The notes under the pieces are model-generated. The model was given only the letters and a program-made list of their open reading frames with translations. It did no database searches and had not been told where the DNA came from. Both the position numbers and the translations under genes were made by a program. From Hyalella azteca (taxonomy: Eukaryota > Arthropoda > Malacostraca > Amphipoda > Hyalellidae), in NCBI RefSeq assembly GCF_000764305.2, contig NW_025940648.1, positions 156,289 to 220,288 of the forward strand: a stretch of DNA of 64,000 nucleotides. Direction: 5' to 3'. Below, piece by piece: positions 10,501-18,656 of the stretch (position 1 is the first letter of the stretch; each line of letters begins with the position of its first letter).

Positions 10501-13500
10501 AAGCTCAGTAGCTAGTTATCTTGTGTTATTATTGCTGTAATTGACCCGTATAGCTCTGTGCGCAGCTGCTGTAACGGCAGCAACGGGAGACTACGCAGCA
10601 GTGAGCTGGTAGGAGGGACCAGCACCAGCGGAGGTGGTGACTGCAGCATCAGCAGCGACGAGAGTGACGGCGGGGAGCTGCCTGCTGATGGCAATGACGC
10701 TGTGCACTGCGAGGTCTTCACGTGTGACGAGGGCCGCGAGGCTGACGACGAGCAGAGCGACTGGGTCACCGAGGTGCCAGGTCCCGTGTACGGCGTCCCT
10801 TCTCCCTCCACTGCCATGGTTAGATTATCCCTGTAGTTCGCTCCTGTTCGTGTGCCATGCTTTAATAACCTCCCAGGTGTTATTACTATCTTCGTTCCCT
10901 CATTATTGTCATTCACTGCCTCGGAAAAATTCATCTTCTTGGCCAATGTGTTTTTGTATGAGTGGTGCATAATGCTTCCTCGATTTTGGTTCAAGAGCCA
11001 GTTTATCTGAGGCTTTCTGACCGGATCGCTTTCCTTGCTATGTTCTTTTTTTTTAGATGATTGGTACCATCTAGTTTTTCGTTCTAACCTTTTCTGGCAC
11101 ACTGGCTGCCCTTGCTTTGAATTTCTTCCTAATTACCCGTTCTAATTATATCACTGCATCCTAGATATATACGACTATGAGTTATGGCCGCTGTGATATA
11201 GGTACCGTAGCGTAGCTTCATCGCTAATGTTTTGTGCTATTAGTGAAGGTTTTTTTTCTCTCACAACACGACGCCCAACTCCCACCGGCTTCTTTAAAGA
11301 ACCTGCGCCTAAGAAATAGAGGTTGACAGTCTCCCGGCACTCTATTAGTGCAAAGATTCATACACTTTTTTTTTGCTTTTGAGAAATTTTATATTAAACT
11401 TTAAATATATGTAGAATTAATTCTATCCGTTTTCTATCTCTCTATTTGAGTCGTGGTCAAAAGAACAATTTTACTTTCAGAAATTCCGTTTTCTGCATTG
11501 GGTATGGAGTAAATTTCATCCATAGTTCATCACTTTTGTACAAGAAAACATAATCTTGTAGCAACATGGAGATAATATCGTCTTACGTCCGGCTGAAGTG
11601 AGCGGGCCGCATGAGGCGCCTTCATGGGCTGTAGGTTGGTGATCCCTGGCAGAAAAAAAAACGAAGAAACTAACCTTCGCAGCCCCAACTTTTACAAAAT
11701 CTTTGTGTAGTGTCGTCTTCTTTCCCAGTCGCCGAACATTGGTGAAGAAATAGACAGCTGTAAACAATTGAGTTCACTTTTAAGGCACTCATCGATGTTG
11801 CATCACTTGTGTTATCTGCTACTTACCGTGGAACTTCACCTTTTATTTGTATTCAATTTAGCCAAAAAAGATTGATTATTTCCTTAACTCCAAGCAAAAT
11901 TTGAGGGAATGCTTCTTTGTTGCGAGTTGATATTTCTTTTGATTGATCCATGCGATATTAGCTCAAAAATTTGTACAGCTTCATCATCACTCCGAATGTA
12001 CCAGACAACATGAATCATAATATGAGCCAGGCAAACATTCTCGTGGGATATGCCTGGTGACGCTTGCCAGGAGTCCTGCAGTATTGCGCTTCATGTTCAG
12101 TTGTGGAAGGATTTTGGGGCTGTCGTCCTGTTCGGAATTTTACACAGCGGTTCTAAGTGTATTCTAGTTTTGCATTACCTTCGCAATCAATTGTTTAGTG
12201 ACAAAAGCTTTTACATCTCGCGTGAGGACATCAAAAGGTTCTCTACTCACGGCTCTGCGATGTTGTAGGCGTGCGACGAGGCGGGGTCTGGCGGCACGCT
12301 CTACAGCTCTCGTCTGCGCTTCCAGAAGATCAGGGAGCGCATACTGGTGAGTGGTACCTCGTGTGTCTCATTCTAGACGGAGCTCACTCAGCTCAGCACT
12401 ACTAGGACTGACGAAATCTTTTTCCCACCATGAAGTAGCTTCCAGTATATACGTGAGGCTCTCAGTCACTGGATGAAGTGAGTCCTGTTGTCATAGGATG
12501 AAGTGAGTCACAGGATGAAGTGAGCTCTGACAACAGAAGCGCTGGGAAAAGAATGAAGTGATGATTAGATTGTGATGCTGCGGTGCACGATTATTCAACA
12601 CTGGGTGATTACCTCCCGCATTTTATCGCGTACAGCACGGGAGATGGTCTGGATAAGTCTGGATAATAAGTGCGATCTCGTACTTATGAGTGTCAGATGT
12701 TCATGATTGCAAAGCCGTGATATTGCATTACTCACATGCTGTCATGGCTGTGATGCCGGTGTTCTTGCTGTGTAGTTGTTATCTGGCCTTTATGCCAATG
12801 CTGCACTGCTATTTATATCTACTAAACTACAAGAATTATATTATTATTATTATATTGTAATAAGTACCGGTATTTAGTACCTGCAGTCTTCCAAAACCAC
12901 CCAGCTAAGGTGGGTAGAATTAGATGAATTCCTATCTTAGAATTGTAATATTTTGACTATGTAGCAATTAAATATTTATCCACTCGCCATGTGGTTAATA
13001 TCTTAGAATTATAATATATGGAGTATGTAGCAATTAAATATTTATCCACTCGCCATTTGGTGAATATCTTAGAATTATAATATATGGAGTATGTAGCAAT
13101 TAAATATATATCCACTCGCCATTTGGTGAATATCTTAGAATTATAATATATGGAGTATGTAGCAATTAAATATATATCCACTCGCCATTTGGTGAATATC
13201 TTAGAATTATAATATATGGAGTATGTAGCAATTAAATATATATCCACTCGCCATTTGGTGAATATCTTAGAATTATAATATATGGAGTATGTAGCAATTA
13301 AATATATATCCACTCGCCATTTGGTGAATATCTTAGAATTATAATATATGGAGTATGTAGCAATTAAATATNGGCTGTGCGTGCTGCGTGAGGCTGTGCG
13401 TGCTGCGTGAGGCTGTGCGTGCTGCGTGTGGGGCTGTGCGTGCTGCGTGAGGCTGTGCGTGCTGCATGGCGCTGCGTGCTCGTGGTGCGTGGGGCTGTGC

Positions 13501-16500
13501 GTGCTGCGTTGTGCGTGACAATGCTGCCTGTATCACGCACGTGCTGATGGCCCTTGTCTGTCAGGACCCACAAGCATCAGAGCTGCAGCTGCAGCCGTCG
13601 TCTGTAGCAGAGCAGGACGAGCTGCAGCGTCTGGCGCAGCTCTACAGCCTCCACCTGAGGGTGGCAGAGGAGCCCCCGGACGCCTCACAGCAACACCCCG
13701 CCCCCGCCAACAGCTGCTTCGTCACCAAGACAAGGTCATGCTTTAATATACACGCTCTTCTCTTACTATAGTTAATATCTCTTCTTTTATATATATGCGC
13801 ATTCTTCTCTTGTTAGGAATAAGGTCTCTTCTTAAATACACTCTCTTCTCTTATTATAAACATTAACCCTTCCTATGAACACGCCATTTCTAAATCATTA
13901 TAAAAATTAATTCTTCTTATCAACTTGATCTTCTTGAGTTCTTCACTTATTGAGTTCTTCTCCTCTTGTTAATCTTAGAAAGCTGCTCTTTCCCTCTCAT
14001 AAGAAAGCTCTCTTTTCATCAGCACGATGTTCTCCTGCTATTAACCAGCACTTTCATCATCAGTCCAGTCATCTCTCATCAGACAACTCTTCTTCTCTTA
14101 TTGCCACGCTCATCTTATCTCATTAACACGCTTTCCTCTCATTCACCGGATTTCGTCTCTGTAAAACAATTTCCATTTCAATAAATATAACCGCCATAAT
14201 CTTCAAATAAATTCGAGTACGCAAAAAATACTCGGTGTACTGAAGTGTGACGCTTAAGTAACAGAACTAGCTGATAAAGTTTTCAGAGAGTTGAGCTCTT
14301 CAGACCATGAACTCCTACCTGATTAACTTTGTTTGTCGCAGGCGGATTTATAAGTCTTTTTCCTCTTCCATATGATTTCCCTTTGTAAAAGGATTCCATG
14401 CAACAGCACACTTATTATTGTTCGTTTCGAAAAGTTATTAATTGAAAGCACTTTTGCATGATTACCGTTTTACGTTTATGATGCGTGTATTAATTAATAA
14501 AATTGCATTATTGTCAATAAAAATAACAGCACAACAGCCAATCGTGCTTCGGTACCAAGGAAGCTTATTTATTGCTGCGAACCCATGCACTTGCCAGCTC
14601 AACAGGTGATGCTCACACCGATATTGTCAGCATGGCAACTGACAATCTGTATCGTTCTTGATTGTAACGGCATCACGACTCTCCACCCTAATTGTAACGG
14701 CATCACGACACTCCACCCTAATCGTAACGGCATCACGACACTCCACCCTAATCGTAACGGCATCACGACACTCCACCCTAATCGTAACGGCATCACGACA
14801 CTCCACCATAATCGTAACCATATTATTTTCAACGCAGGAACACGACCACGACGCAGCAGCAGCAGCAGTGCCTGAGCCCATCCTCGTTCCCAAGCCTGGC
14901 GCTACACACGTCTTTTTCTGCCGCCTCCTCGCCGGCGGGCGGCGCCGCGTCCCAAAGCTTTTCGTCCCTCGTGCACTGCTCGCAGTCCCCGTCCCAGCTA
15001 CCCCCAGCTCTACAAGTCAGTCCCTCCTGCTGTCCACTCAACAATAATTAGCAATTGATTAGCTTGCTCCGGTGCTGTTGCATTAGAGCCGTTGACATAA
15101 GTGAAGAACCTTCATTCCTAACTTGAAGGATGGTGTTGTTTGGAACCTACGCGCCGTTTTCTAGCTTAAATTTGAGTGGAAGTTATGGAATTTTAACTTT
15201 GTAACCCAGCATTTTATTTGCCTCAGTATATGCTGGATCAATCAATCGCGGCACGAGTGGGAAAGCGCTTGGGTTTAGTTTTAGGTAAAGAATGAGCTTG
15301 TGTCTCACTTATTTTCTGACTGCGTTAGGCTACATAAACAATTGTGCTGCGTAATTAAATTTTTTCTCAAAAATTGCCAGGTTCATTGATTTTATTATTT
15401 TTGTCCATCATTGACCGCTATGATTTTTCGGTCTTGGGAAATTTTTGCCCAACCTGCAGTTGCTGTTGTATGGGAGATTTTGCTGCGTTTCTGAACGTGT
15501 AATTGATCATGTGAATGATGAAATGGAAGTTGAATTTCTTTCAAAGTATTTTATTGATCATAGTTCTAAGTTTAGCACCGAATTTTTACGATCGAACAGG
15601 AAATAAATATTAATACTCTATTTCCACTAATACTTTTGTTCGATTGTAATTCATTTTAACCGTTTGAGTGTAACTCGATTGGCCTACGACTTACCTTTCA
15701 TTGATCATTATTCCTTCTCTGTTGCTCGTAGTTGACTGATGTGTGTACTCCTGCAGGCGCTGAGCCAGGAAGCAATATCCTGCAGTGATCCTGCAGGCGC
15801 TTCAAACACATCTTTCCCTTGGGGGTTGCCCACTCCCCTCAGCGACGTCACTAAGAAGCGAAGAAAAGTGCCCACGTCCCCGTCCTTCGTTTACTCGTTC
15901 AACTCGCCGCCAGGCGGGGGCGGCTGCAACATCGCTGGCGGCAGCCACGCGTTGCTCAGTGAGGGGGCGACGCTAGTACAGGCGTCCTCTCTCCCGGCAC
16001 CGCCGCCTCCCGCGGTGGAAGACGCCGTCATGCTCGACCAGACAGGTGCGAGCTTCTAACTGCTTGCATATTTAGCAATAAACTGCATGGAAGTTTTCTT
16101 GTGGCTTTTGCTGGTACTAAATGCACGAGAAAGTAACTCTCACGTCACCCATGGATAGTGGAAGCAGTTAGTAATTTCTATCTTATTTTCATGTATTAAA
16201 ATCCACTGTCAGTGCGGTAATCTGACATAGATACTCTTATTGGCAAGGATTGAACCACGTGCTAAATTTCCAATTTCCTGCGCTACGTAGTGAACACTCT
16301 GTTGACCTACCTACAAAACGGGGGAGTGAGTCACATCAGACAGTAATGCGACAGTAGAATAACGAAGCGAACCTATGGCCTGAAAAACGGTTATAAATAT
16401 ATATTTCAATGATACAAGGTCCTAATATAACGGTTATAGCTGTGCTGCAATTAGTCTTGTATTGACAGAAGAAAAGATCAGCGTTACGGAAGAGAAGATC

Positions 16501-17076
16501 ATAGTTACACTAAATATGCGTTGGACCGAAATTAAGGATGATGGCAAATTTTATGTGCTGCATGTCTATTATTTCTGAAGAATTGCAAGAGATAAAAAAA
16601 AAATTAGCGTGACGCCACTAACGCGCTTGGCTGATGGTTTTCAACTAATTCATAACAGCTTAATTTGTCAAATTGTGTGGCTCTAACTAGTGTCAGGTGT
16701 TGGCAAGTGTGCCAAAGATAAAATAAAAAATGTTCAATGAGGCCAGCAGTTCCTCAATCATTTATGCATGTAACTGAATTTAGTTTTAGATGACAGAATA
16801 ATCTTGTTTATGGGGATAAATTTGTAACTGAATTTGTAAATATTTTAGTTGCTAAATATCTTATTCTGTGACGAATTTGTGTTATTTAGAATATCTAGTA
16901 AACATTTGCCTGCTTCATCTTCAGATTCCTTGATTCCATGAAATTTTTATCCCTTCTGCTCTTATAACACTCGTGCTAAAACTGGCTTCCCACTTGAAGA
17001 CTAAGAAAGTTTCTCCCTTCAGAGCGTTTGGAGGGCGGGCCTTACCAGGACGGTGAAGATGCGATGGCGAGCTGAA
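4261..17076 (+). CDS. GPATCH2: GPATCH2-like gene model, 10 chained exons plus a candidate last exon
   Basis: Ten exons join with matching phases into one protein of about 540 residues. Similarity to vertebrate GPATCH2 is recognised from memory at several anchors: an N-terminal D-x-LVSDLSHALDES block like the family's ELVHDLVSALEES, RRKPKCKRLALD, and TCDEGREADDEQSDW, which closely matches the family's DEGRQGDDEQSDW. A KKRRKVP stretch corresponds to the basic stretch just before the G-patch. The family is nuclear and linked to RNA helicases and splicing through its G-patch. No G-patch (G-x-x-x-L-x-x-M-G-W) is found downstream, so the C-terminus is unresolved. Introns hold transposons and minisatellites. 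Confidence 0.8.
4526..4959 (+). other. Start of intron 1
   Basis: AT-rich intron sequence with several A runs. No gene or named repeat is seen before the Penelope-like fragment. Confidence 0.5.
4960..5850 (-). mobile_element. Penelope-like element, RT to GIY-YIG fragment
   Basis: Read on the minus strand, the frame from about 5850 down to 5436 carries GTYVDDTFLILKHPSF, the Penelope RT catalytic box, then FNMEIESNNSLSFLNC and FQTNLFQKSTFTNLSTS, all family hallmarks. After frame breaks, SLVFKYSRAQCASVYDRMTS near 5150-5230 corresponds to the GIY-YIG endonuclease domain typical of this group. Several frameshifts make it dead. It lies in intron 1 of the GPATCH2-like gene, antisense to it. Borders are approximate. 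Confidence 0.85.
5851..5934. repeat. 30-bp tandem repeat, three copies
   Basis: TGAATAGAATATTCTATAAC recurs at 5851, 5881 and 5911, a 30-bp period, with AGAATATTCT as an internal palindrome. It sits exactly between the minus-strand Penelope RT and an inverted plus-strand piece of the same element. Confidence 0.9.
5935..6057 (+). mobile_element. Inverted Penelope-like stub: RT box joined to 3' end
   Basis: The plus strand at about 5940-5970 reads GACACCTTTCTTATTCTCAA, the inverted counterpart of the RT catalytic box found on the other strand at about 5810-5837. About 60 bp later comes the 3' terminal motif shared by the other Penelope copies (6031-6057). The two copies therefore stand head to head, with the plus copy deleted between the RT and its 3' end. 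Confidence 0.65.
6031..6057 (+). ncRNA. Hammerhead-like motif at Penelope 3' end
   Basis: Reads ATGATGATGGAGCTGGACTC then CAAAATG. It follows the layout core CUGANGA, stem GGAG/CUCC, core GAAA, but both cores are mutated here (AUGAUGA and AAAA). It is a decayed relative of the motif at 42236-42262. Confidence 0.4.
6058..6810 (+). other. End of intron 1
   Basis: No gene or clear repeat is seen. Short T-rich stretches and several ATGATGTA words precede the acceptor of exon 2. Confidence 0.4.
6811..6912 (+). CDS. GPATCH2: GPATCH2-like exon 2
   Basis: Acceptor AACAG/GC and donor ACTG/GTAATC keep phase 1 to phase 1. The product GNGCFSDYSSSSAEDAV resembles the Ser/Glu-rich stretch after the basic cluster in GPATCH2. 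It is a short polar exon. Confidence 0.7.
6913..7227 (+). other. Intron 2 before the mariner
   Basis: About 315 bp of AT-rich sequence with nothing recognised. Confidence 0.4.
7228..7989 (+). mobile_element. Fold-back mariner element with truncated transposase
   Basis: TA target duplications lie at 7228-7229 and 7988-7989. The ends begin CGAGGGTCATCCGGA and are inverted repeats. The repeats extend far beyond a normal terminal repeat: about 7230-7425 is the inverted counterpart of about 7780-7987 and includes C-terminal coding sequence. In the unique centre the frame reads FWDRQGVLLIDFM, then after one TAG continues LHDDARPHTAW and RPPYRPDLAPSDFHLF, the second and third catalytic aspartate boxes. 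The first catalytic Asp and the DNA-binding domain are missing, so it is non-autonomous. It ends about 45 bp before exon 3. Confidence 0.9.
7424..7882 (+). pseudogene. Mariner transposase, C-terminal half, one stop
   Basis: The frame starts near FWDRQGVLL, has an in-frame TAG at about 7539, and then runs to a stop near 7881 through HDDARPH, YRPDLAPSDFHLF and KFVRRLCREVV. Family transposases are near 345 residues; about 150 codons remain. The lost half contained the helix-turn-helix end-binding domain and the first catalytic Asp. Confidence 0.88.
8033..8180 (+). CDS. GPATCH2: GPATCH2-like exon 3
   Basis: Acceptor CCCTCAG/AC in phase 1, donor ATGAG/GTGTGT in phase 2. The product reads DSDEGVNRCARVPRYRP to VESDSVNENFSPASRPSNM, matching the order of the acidic DSDD and HESDFAVDN segments in GPATCH2. 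It is GC-rich against its surroundings, as are most later exons. The mariner ends only 45 bp upstream, so the branch point probably lies at or inside the transposon end. Confidence 0.7.
8181..8988 (+). other. Intron 3
   Basis: About 800 bp of AT-rich sequence. No gene, transposon or repeat array is seen. Confidence 0.4.
8989..9123 (+). CDS. GPATCH2: GPATCH2-like exon 4, ending in a minisatellite unit
   Basis: Acceptor TTCTCAG/G completes an Arg codon from exon 3, giving RRKPKCKRLALDVAG, a close match to the family's RRRRKVKRMAVDL. The frame stays open to the first minisatellite unit, where AGATG/GTGGGT is the only donor that gives phase 2 and fits exon 5. Every later unit carries the same donor, but reading past the first meets a TAG within the unit. 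The donor choice is therefore inferred from phase. Confidence 0.65.
9111..9552. repeat. 33/35-bp minisatellite built on a splice donor
   Basis: The core GCCAGATGGTGGGTGCCGTA recurs at 9116, 9151, 9186, 9268, 9303, 9336, 9369, 9402, 9437, 9470, 9503 and 9538, spaced 33 or 35 bp. Units at 9336, 9369 and 9470 read AGATG/GTGAGT, a near-ideal donor; the others read GTGGGT or GTGGGC. The array starts at the 3' end of exon 4. Open frames through it on both strands are repeat translations, not genes. Confidence 0.95.
9215..9252. other. Nextera mosaic-end palindrome (sequencing artefact)
   Basis: CTGTCTCTTATACACATCT is followed at once by its reverse complement. This 19-bp sequence is the Tn5 mosaic end used in Nextera libraries. 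Its translations MCIRDR and VSYTHLDVYKRQ are known contamination signatures. It sits between two units of the minisatellite, so the units on each side may not be adjacent in the genome. Confidence 0.98.
9643..9768 (+). CDS. GPATCH2: GPATCH2-like exon 5
   Basis: Acceptor TTGCAG/G and donor TCGCG/GTATGAG keep phase 2. The product SALCGGKRKRSRDGACGGEG then an acidic DDLVLSSW corresponds to the second basic block of GPATCH2 (KKRKLK). GC-rich and well bounded. Confidence 0.72.
9769..10553 (+). other. Intron 5
   Basis: AT-rich. TGAAATAATTAAATCTTAGT-like words recur near 10398-10460, which suggests a small local duplication. No gene is seen. Confidence 0.4.
10554..10818 (+). CDS. GPATCH2: GPATCH2-like exon 6 with the DEGR-DDEQSDW signature
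   Basis: Acceptor CGTATAG/C completes an Arg codon from exon 5; donor GCCATG/GTTAGA ends in phase 0. The protein is Ser/Gly/Asp-rich (SISSDESDGGELPAD) and carries TCDEGREADDEQSDWVTE. This acidic DEGR-x-x-DDEQSDW signature is the strongest anchor to GPATCH2. Confidence 0.8.
10819..12268 (+). other. Intron 6
   Basis: About 1.45 kb of AT-rich sequence. Open frames at 11516-11767 (-) and 12050-12268 (+) show no family features. No repeat array is seen. Confidence 0.4.
12269..12346 (+). CDS. GPATCH2: GPATCH2-like exon 7
   Basis: Acceptor TTGTAG/GCG and donor ATACTG/GTGAGT, phase 0 to phase 0, 26 codons. The product ACDEAGSGGTLYSSRLRF followed by a basic helix, QKIRERIL, corresponds in position to the family's F-x-x-RLSRL stretch. 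Short exon; assignment rests on splice signals and phase. Confidence 0.6.
12347..12950 (+). other. Intron 7, first part
   Basis: GGATGAAGTGAG recurs at about 12471, 12497 and 12513, with CTGTTGTCA and TGACAACAG as flanking inverted arms: a small local duplication. The rest is AT-rich without features. Confidence 0.5.
12951..13371. repeat. 66-bp tandem array, cut by a gap
   Basis: GTAGCAATTAAATATATATC recurs at 12961, 13027, 13093, 13159, 13225, 13291 and 13357, an exact 66-bp period. Copies 3 to 6 are almost identical. The array stops at the N at 13372, so its true length is unknown. Because 66 is a multiple of three, one frame stays open on the minus strand; that frame is not a gene. Confidence 0.95.
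13372..13372. other. Single-N assembly gap
   Basis: One N joins the 66-bp array to an unrelated 19-bp array. The real distance is unknown. Confidence 0.95.
13373..13520. repeat. 19/20-bp tandem array
   Basis: GGCTGTGCGTGCTGCGTGA repeats about seven times, degrading towards 13520. It is GC-rich and lies about 45 bp before exon 8. Confidence 0.9.
13565..13734 (+). CDS. GPATCH2: GPATCH2-like exon 8
   Basis: Acceptor CTGTCAG/GAC in phase 0 and donor ACAAG/GTCATG in phase 2. The product is Gln/Leu-rich: AEQDELQRLAQLYSLHLRV, likely helical. The region is poorly conserved in the family; it belongs here by phase and position. Confidence 0.6.
13735..14660 (+). other. Intron 8, first part
   Basis: The first 450 bp is rich in CTCTTCT and TTATC words on the + strand, a long pyrimidine-biased stretch. 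No gene is seen. Confidence 0.5.
14661..14818. repeat. 30-bp tandem array before exon 9
   Basis: TCGTAACGGCATCACGACAC recurs at a 30-bp period from 14661, five full copies and a partial one. It ends about 20 bp before the acceptor of exon 9. Frames through it are repeat translations. Confidence 0.95.
14838..15015 (+). CDS. GPATCH2: GPATCH2-like exon 9
   Basis: Acceptor AACGCAG/G completes an Arg codon; donor CTACAA/GTCAGT ends in phase 0. The product NTTTTQQQQQCLSPSSF and a Ser/Ala/Pro-rich tail are low-complexity. Only this frame chains with exons 8 and 10. Confidence 0.62.
15016..15756 (+). other. Intron 9
   Basis: AT-rich, nothing recognised. Confidence 0.4.
15757..16045 (+). CDS. GPATCH2: GPATCH2-like exon 10
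   Basis: Acceptor CTGCAG/GCG in phase 0, donor GACAG/GTGCGA in phase 1. The product has PLSDVTKKRRKVPTSPSFVY, where the basic KKRRKVP corresponds to the family's KRRRKAAPLPGP just ahead of the G-patch, then a Gly/Ala/Pro-rich tail. A second CCTGCAG lies 32 bp into the exon as a possible alternative acceptor. A G-patch exon is expected next but was not found. Confidence 0.68.
16046..17022 (+). other. Intron 10 candidate
   Basis: About 980 bp of AT-rich DNA without a recognisable exon or repeat. It was read specifically for a G-patch and none was seen. Confidence 0.4.
17023..17076 (+). CDS. Candidate last exon of the GPATCH2-like gene
   Basis: A strong acceptor (TTTCTCCCTTCAG) is followed by AG, which completes a Glu codon after exon 10, then RLEGGPYQDGEDAMAS and TGA. 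This would end the protein without a G-patch. It may be an alternative or cryptic last exon. No AATAAA was noted close downstream. Confidence 0.35.
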
Positions 17077-18003
17077 GCTGCGGTTACCTGCAACGCCGCG
17101 CATGTGTCGCTATTCCGTCATTCCTGCCATGTGCCCCTCCCCTCCCTCTTGTCACTGTCGTCACCCGCGTCATTCTCTTCACTTTATCACTCTTGTCAAC
17201 CCCGTCACCTTCGTCTTCATATCCTTCGTTCCCCCTCCACCATGTCGCTCTCTTCACACCGCCCCCTCATTCCTATGTAAGCCAAGGCTGCCCCTTTCGT
17301 TGAAACTTACAATCTCTGCGCCGGAGTTGTTTTCGTCGACAATGCTGCTTTACCTCCATACTATTCTCTCAAATCTCTGTTGTTCAATTTCTGTTCTTTG
17401 TGCGACAAAAATTTTCTATTATCTGATGAATTTGCTTAGAAGTCAAAACAATGGATAAGTTTTACTGTCGTGTCACAGCATTTCTCTGATTTTCGGTTCT
17501 TCATTCGAAAATATTAATTTAAACTACGGAAAACTAATTTTAGTATCAATTCCGTCTTATTTCCTTAGAAAGATTGTTGCATCTGAAAGTTGTATTTCTA
17601 ATACTCCTGCTTTTCGCCCTTACGACTGATTCTAAATAATAGGGAAGCACAAAATGTAACAAGAACAAATCTGTAATATTTCAAGCAAGCTTTGGGATGT
17701 AATACGTCTGGACTGCTTTACATTCTCAGGCTGTTAGATGTGTTGTGTTTTATTTATATTAATGCATGTATATATTTGTATGTAAAAAGATTCTAATGAA
17801 AATTTTCGATGTAAAAAAATTTTTATGCTAACAAGGAGCTCTGCCATTGACGTTTTTTATATGTGGGATGAAACAGTCGCATAAATTACGTACGTTTATA
17901 CATAAATGTCGTGCTTGGCACTCAAACTTATTGCCATTCGCATGTTTATTCTCCAATACTAATTGGTATCGTGATTATTATTATAATCGAAAGTTTTGAA
18001 TCT

Positions 18004-18350
18004 TTAGGAGACTTTATGTTCGTGGAGAGAAGTTCTCACGAGGACTCGCGAGTTGTCTGGGTCGTGTATTGTGTTCCCGACACTAAATACCTCCGGCGTC
18101 TGCATGGCACCATCGTTTCCACAGCAGTTAATAGATTCGATAATTTCTTCAACTTTTATCGTGTTTCCATCAGCGAGCCTTCGACAAGTTTTCTTAACTT
18201 CTCGAGGTGCCCGCATATCGTCTTCCTTATAGAAGCAACACTAGGCACATTTAGCCTGTGCCGGTCATGCTGGATGTGTGACTGCATGTGGAGCGCCATT
18301 TTGGCTTTTATCTTTTGCAAGTACAAACTTGTGGCTTTCAGTAATAGTTA
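18004..18350 (-). pseudogene. Possible decayed coding fragment, unidentified
   Basis: On the minus strand, phrases in two frames look protein-like: KMALHMQSHIQHDRHRL and ASIRKTICGHLEKLRKLVEG in one, then a shift to VEEIIESINCCGNDGAMQT. This suggests a frameshifted old gene or transposon piece. I do not recognise a family, and the + strand frame over the same bases has no better case. Confidence 0.25.
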
Positions 18351-18478
18351 ATCGTATTGGGCGTATGTGCTTTTAGCCAATTGACCTATGGATGCTTTAA
18401 TAATATGTTTGAGTAAATGTGCATTACTAACCCAACATTTTCTGATCTATTTCTTGCCTTTAAACGTTATTTTCCTAG

Positions 18479-18656
18479 TAATCTTGCATTGAGTTCGACC
18501 CTCAATCCGACAACCGGTGAACGATTGTTTGGTCTAAGCCACTCAAACTTGTATCGTGACATGAAACGGCGCTTTGATGACCAGTTGGTGCAGGCAGATT
18601 ATCAGGCTGGTTCAAATTCATTGCCCTCAGCAGATGAATTAGCTCGTACGAATTAG
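18479..18656 (+). CDS. Possible terminal exon, unknown protein
   Basis: A strong acceptor, TTTTCCTAG, is followed by an open frame whose end is protein-like: GERLFGLSHSNLYRDM, KRRFDDQLVQADYQAG and SADELARTN, then TAG. AATAAA lies at 18660-18665, only four bases past the stop. The charge pattern and codon use look real. It needs phase 2 from an upstream exon, and exon 10 at 16045 ends in phase 1, so it does not chain to the GPATCH2-like model. Family unknown. Confidence 0.35.

Noticed and set aside
12957..13313. 118-codon minus-strand frame over the 66-bp array
   Set aside because: The period is a multiple of three, so one frame stays open by repetition; no splice or start context.
14599..14893. 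Possible CRISPR-like 30-bp repeats
   Set aside because: Repeats are directly adjacent without spacers, in a eukaryotic intron: a minisatellite.
17911..18351. 146-codon + strand frame
   Set aside because: Hydrophobic and Cys-rich without family features; the minus strand over the same bases looks more protein-like, and neither is convincing.
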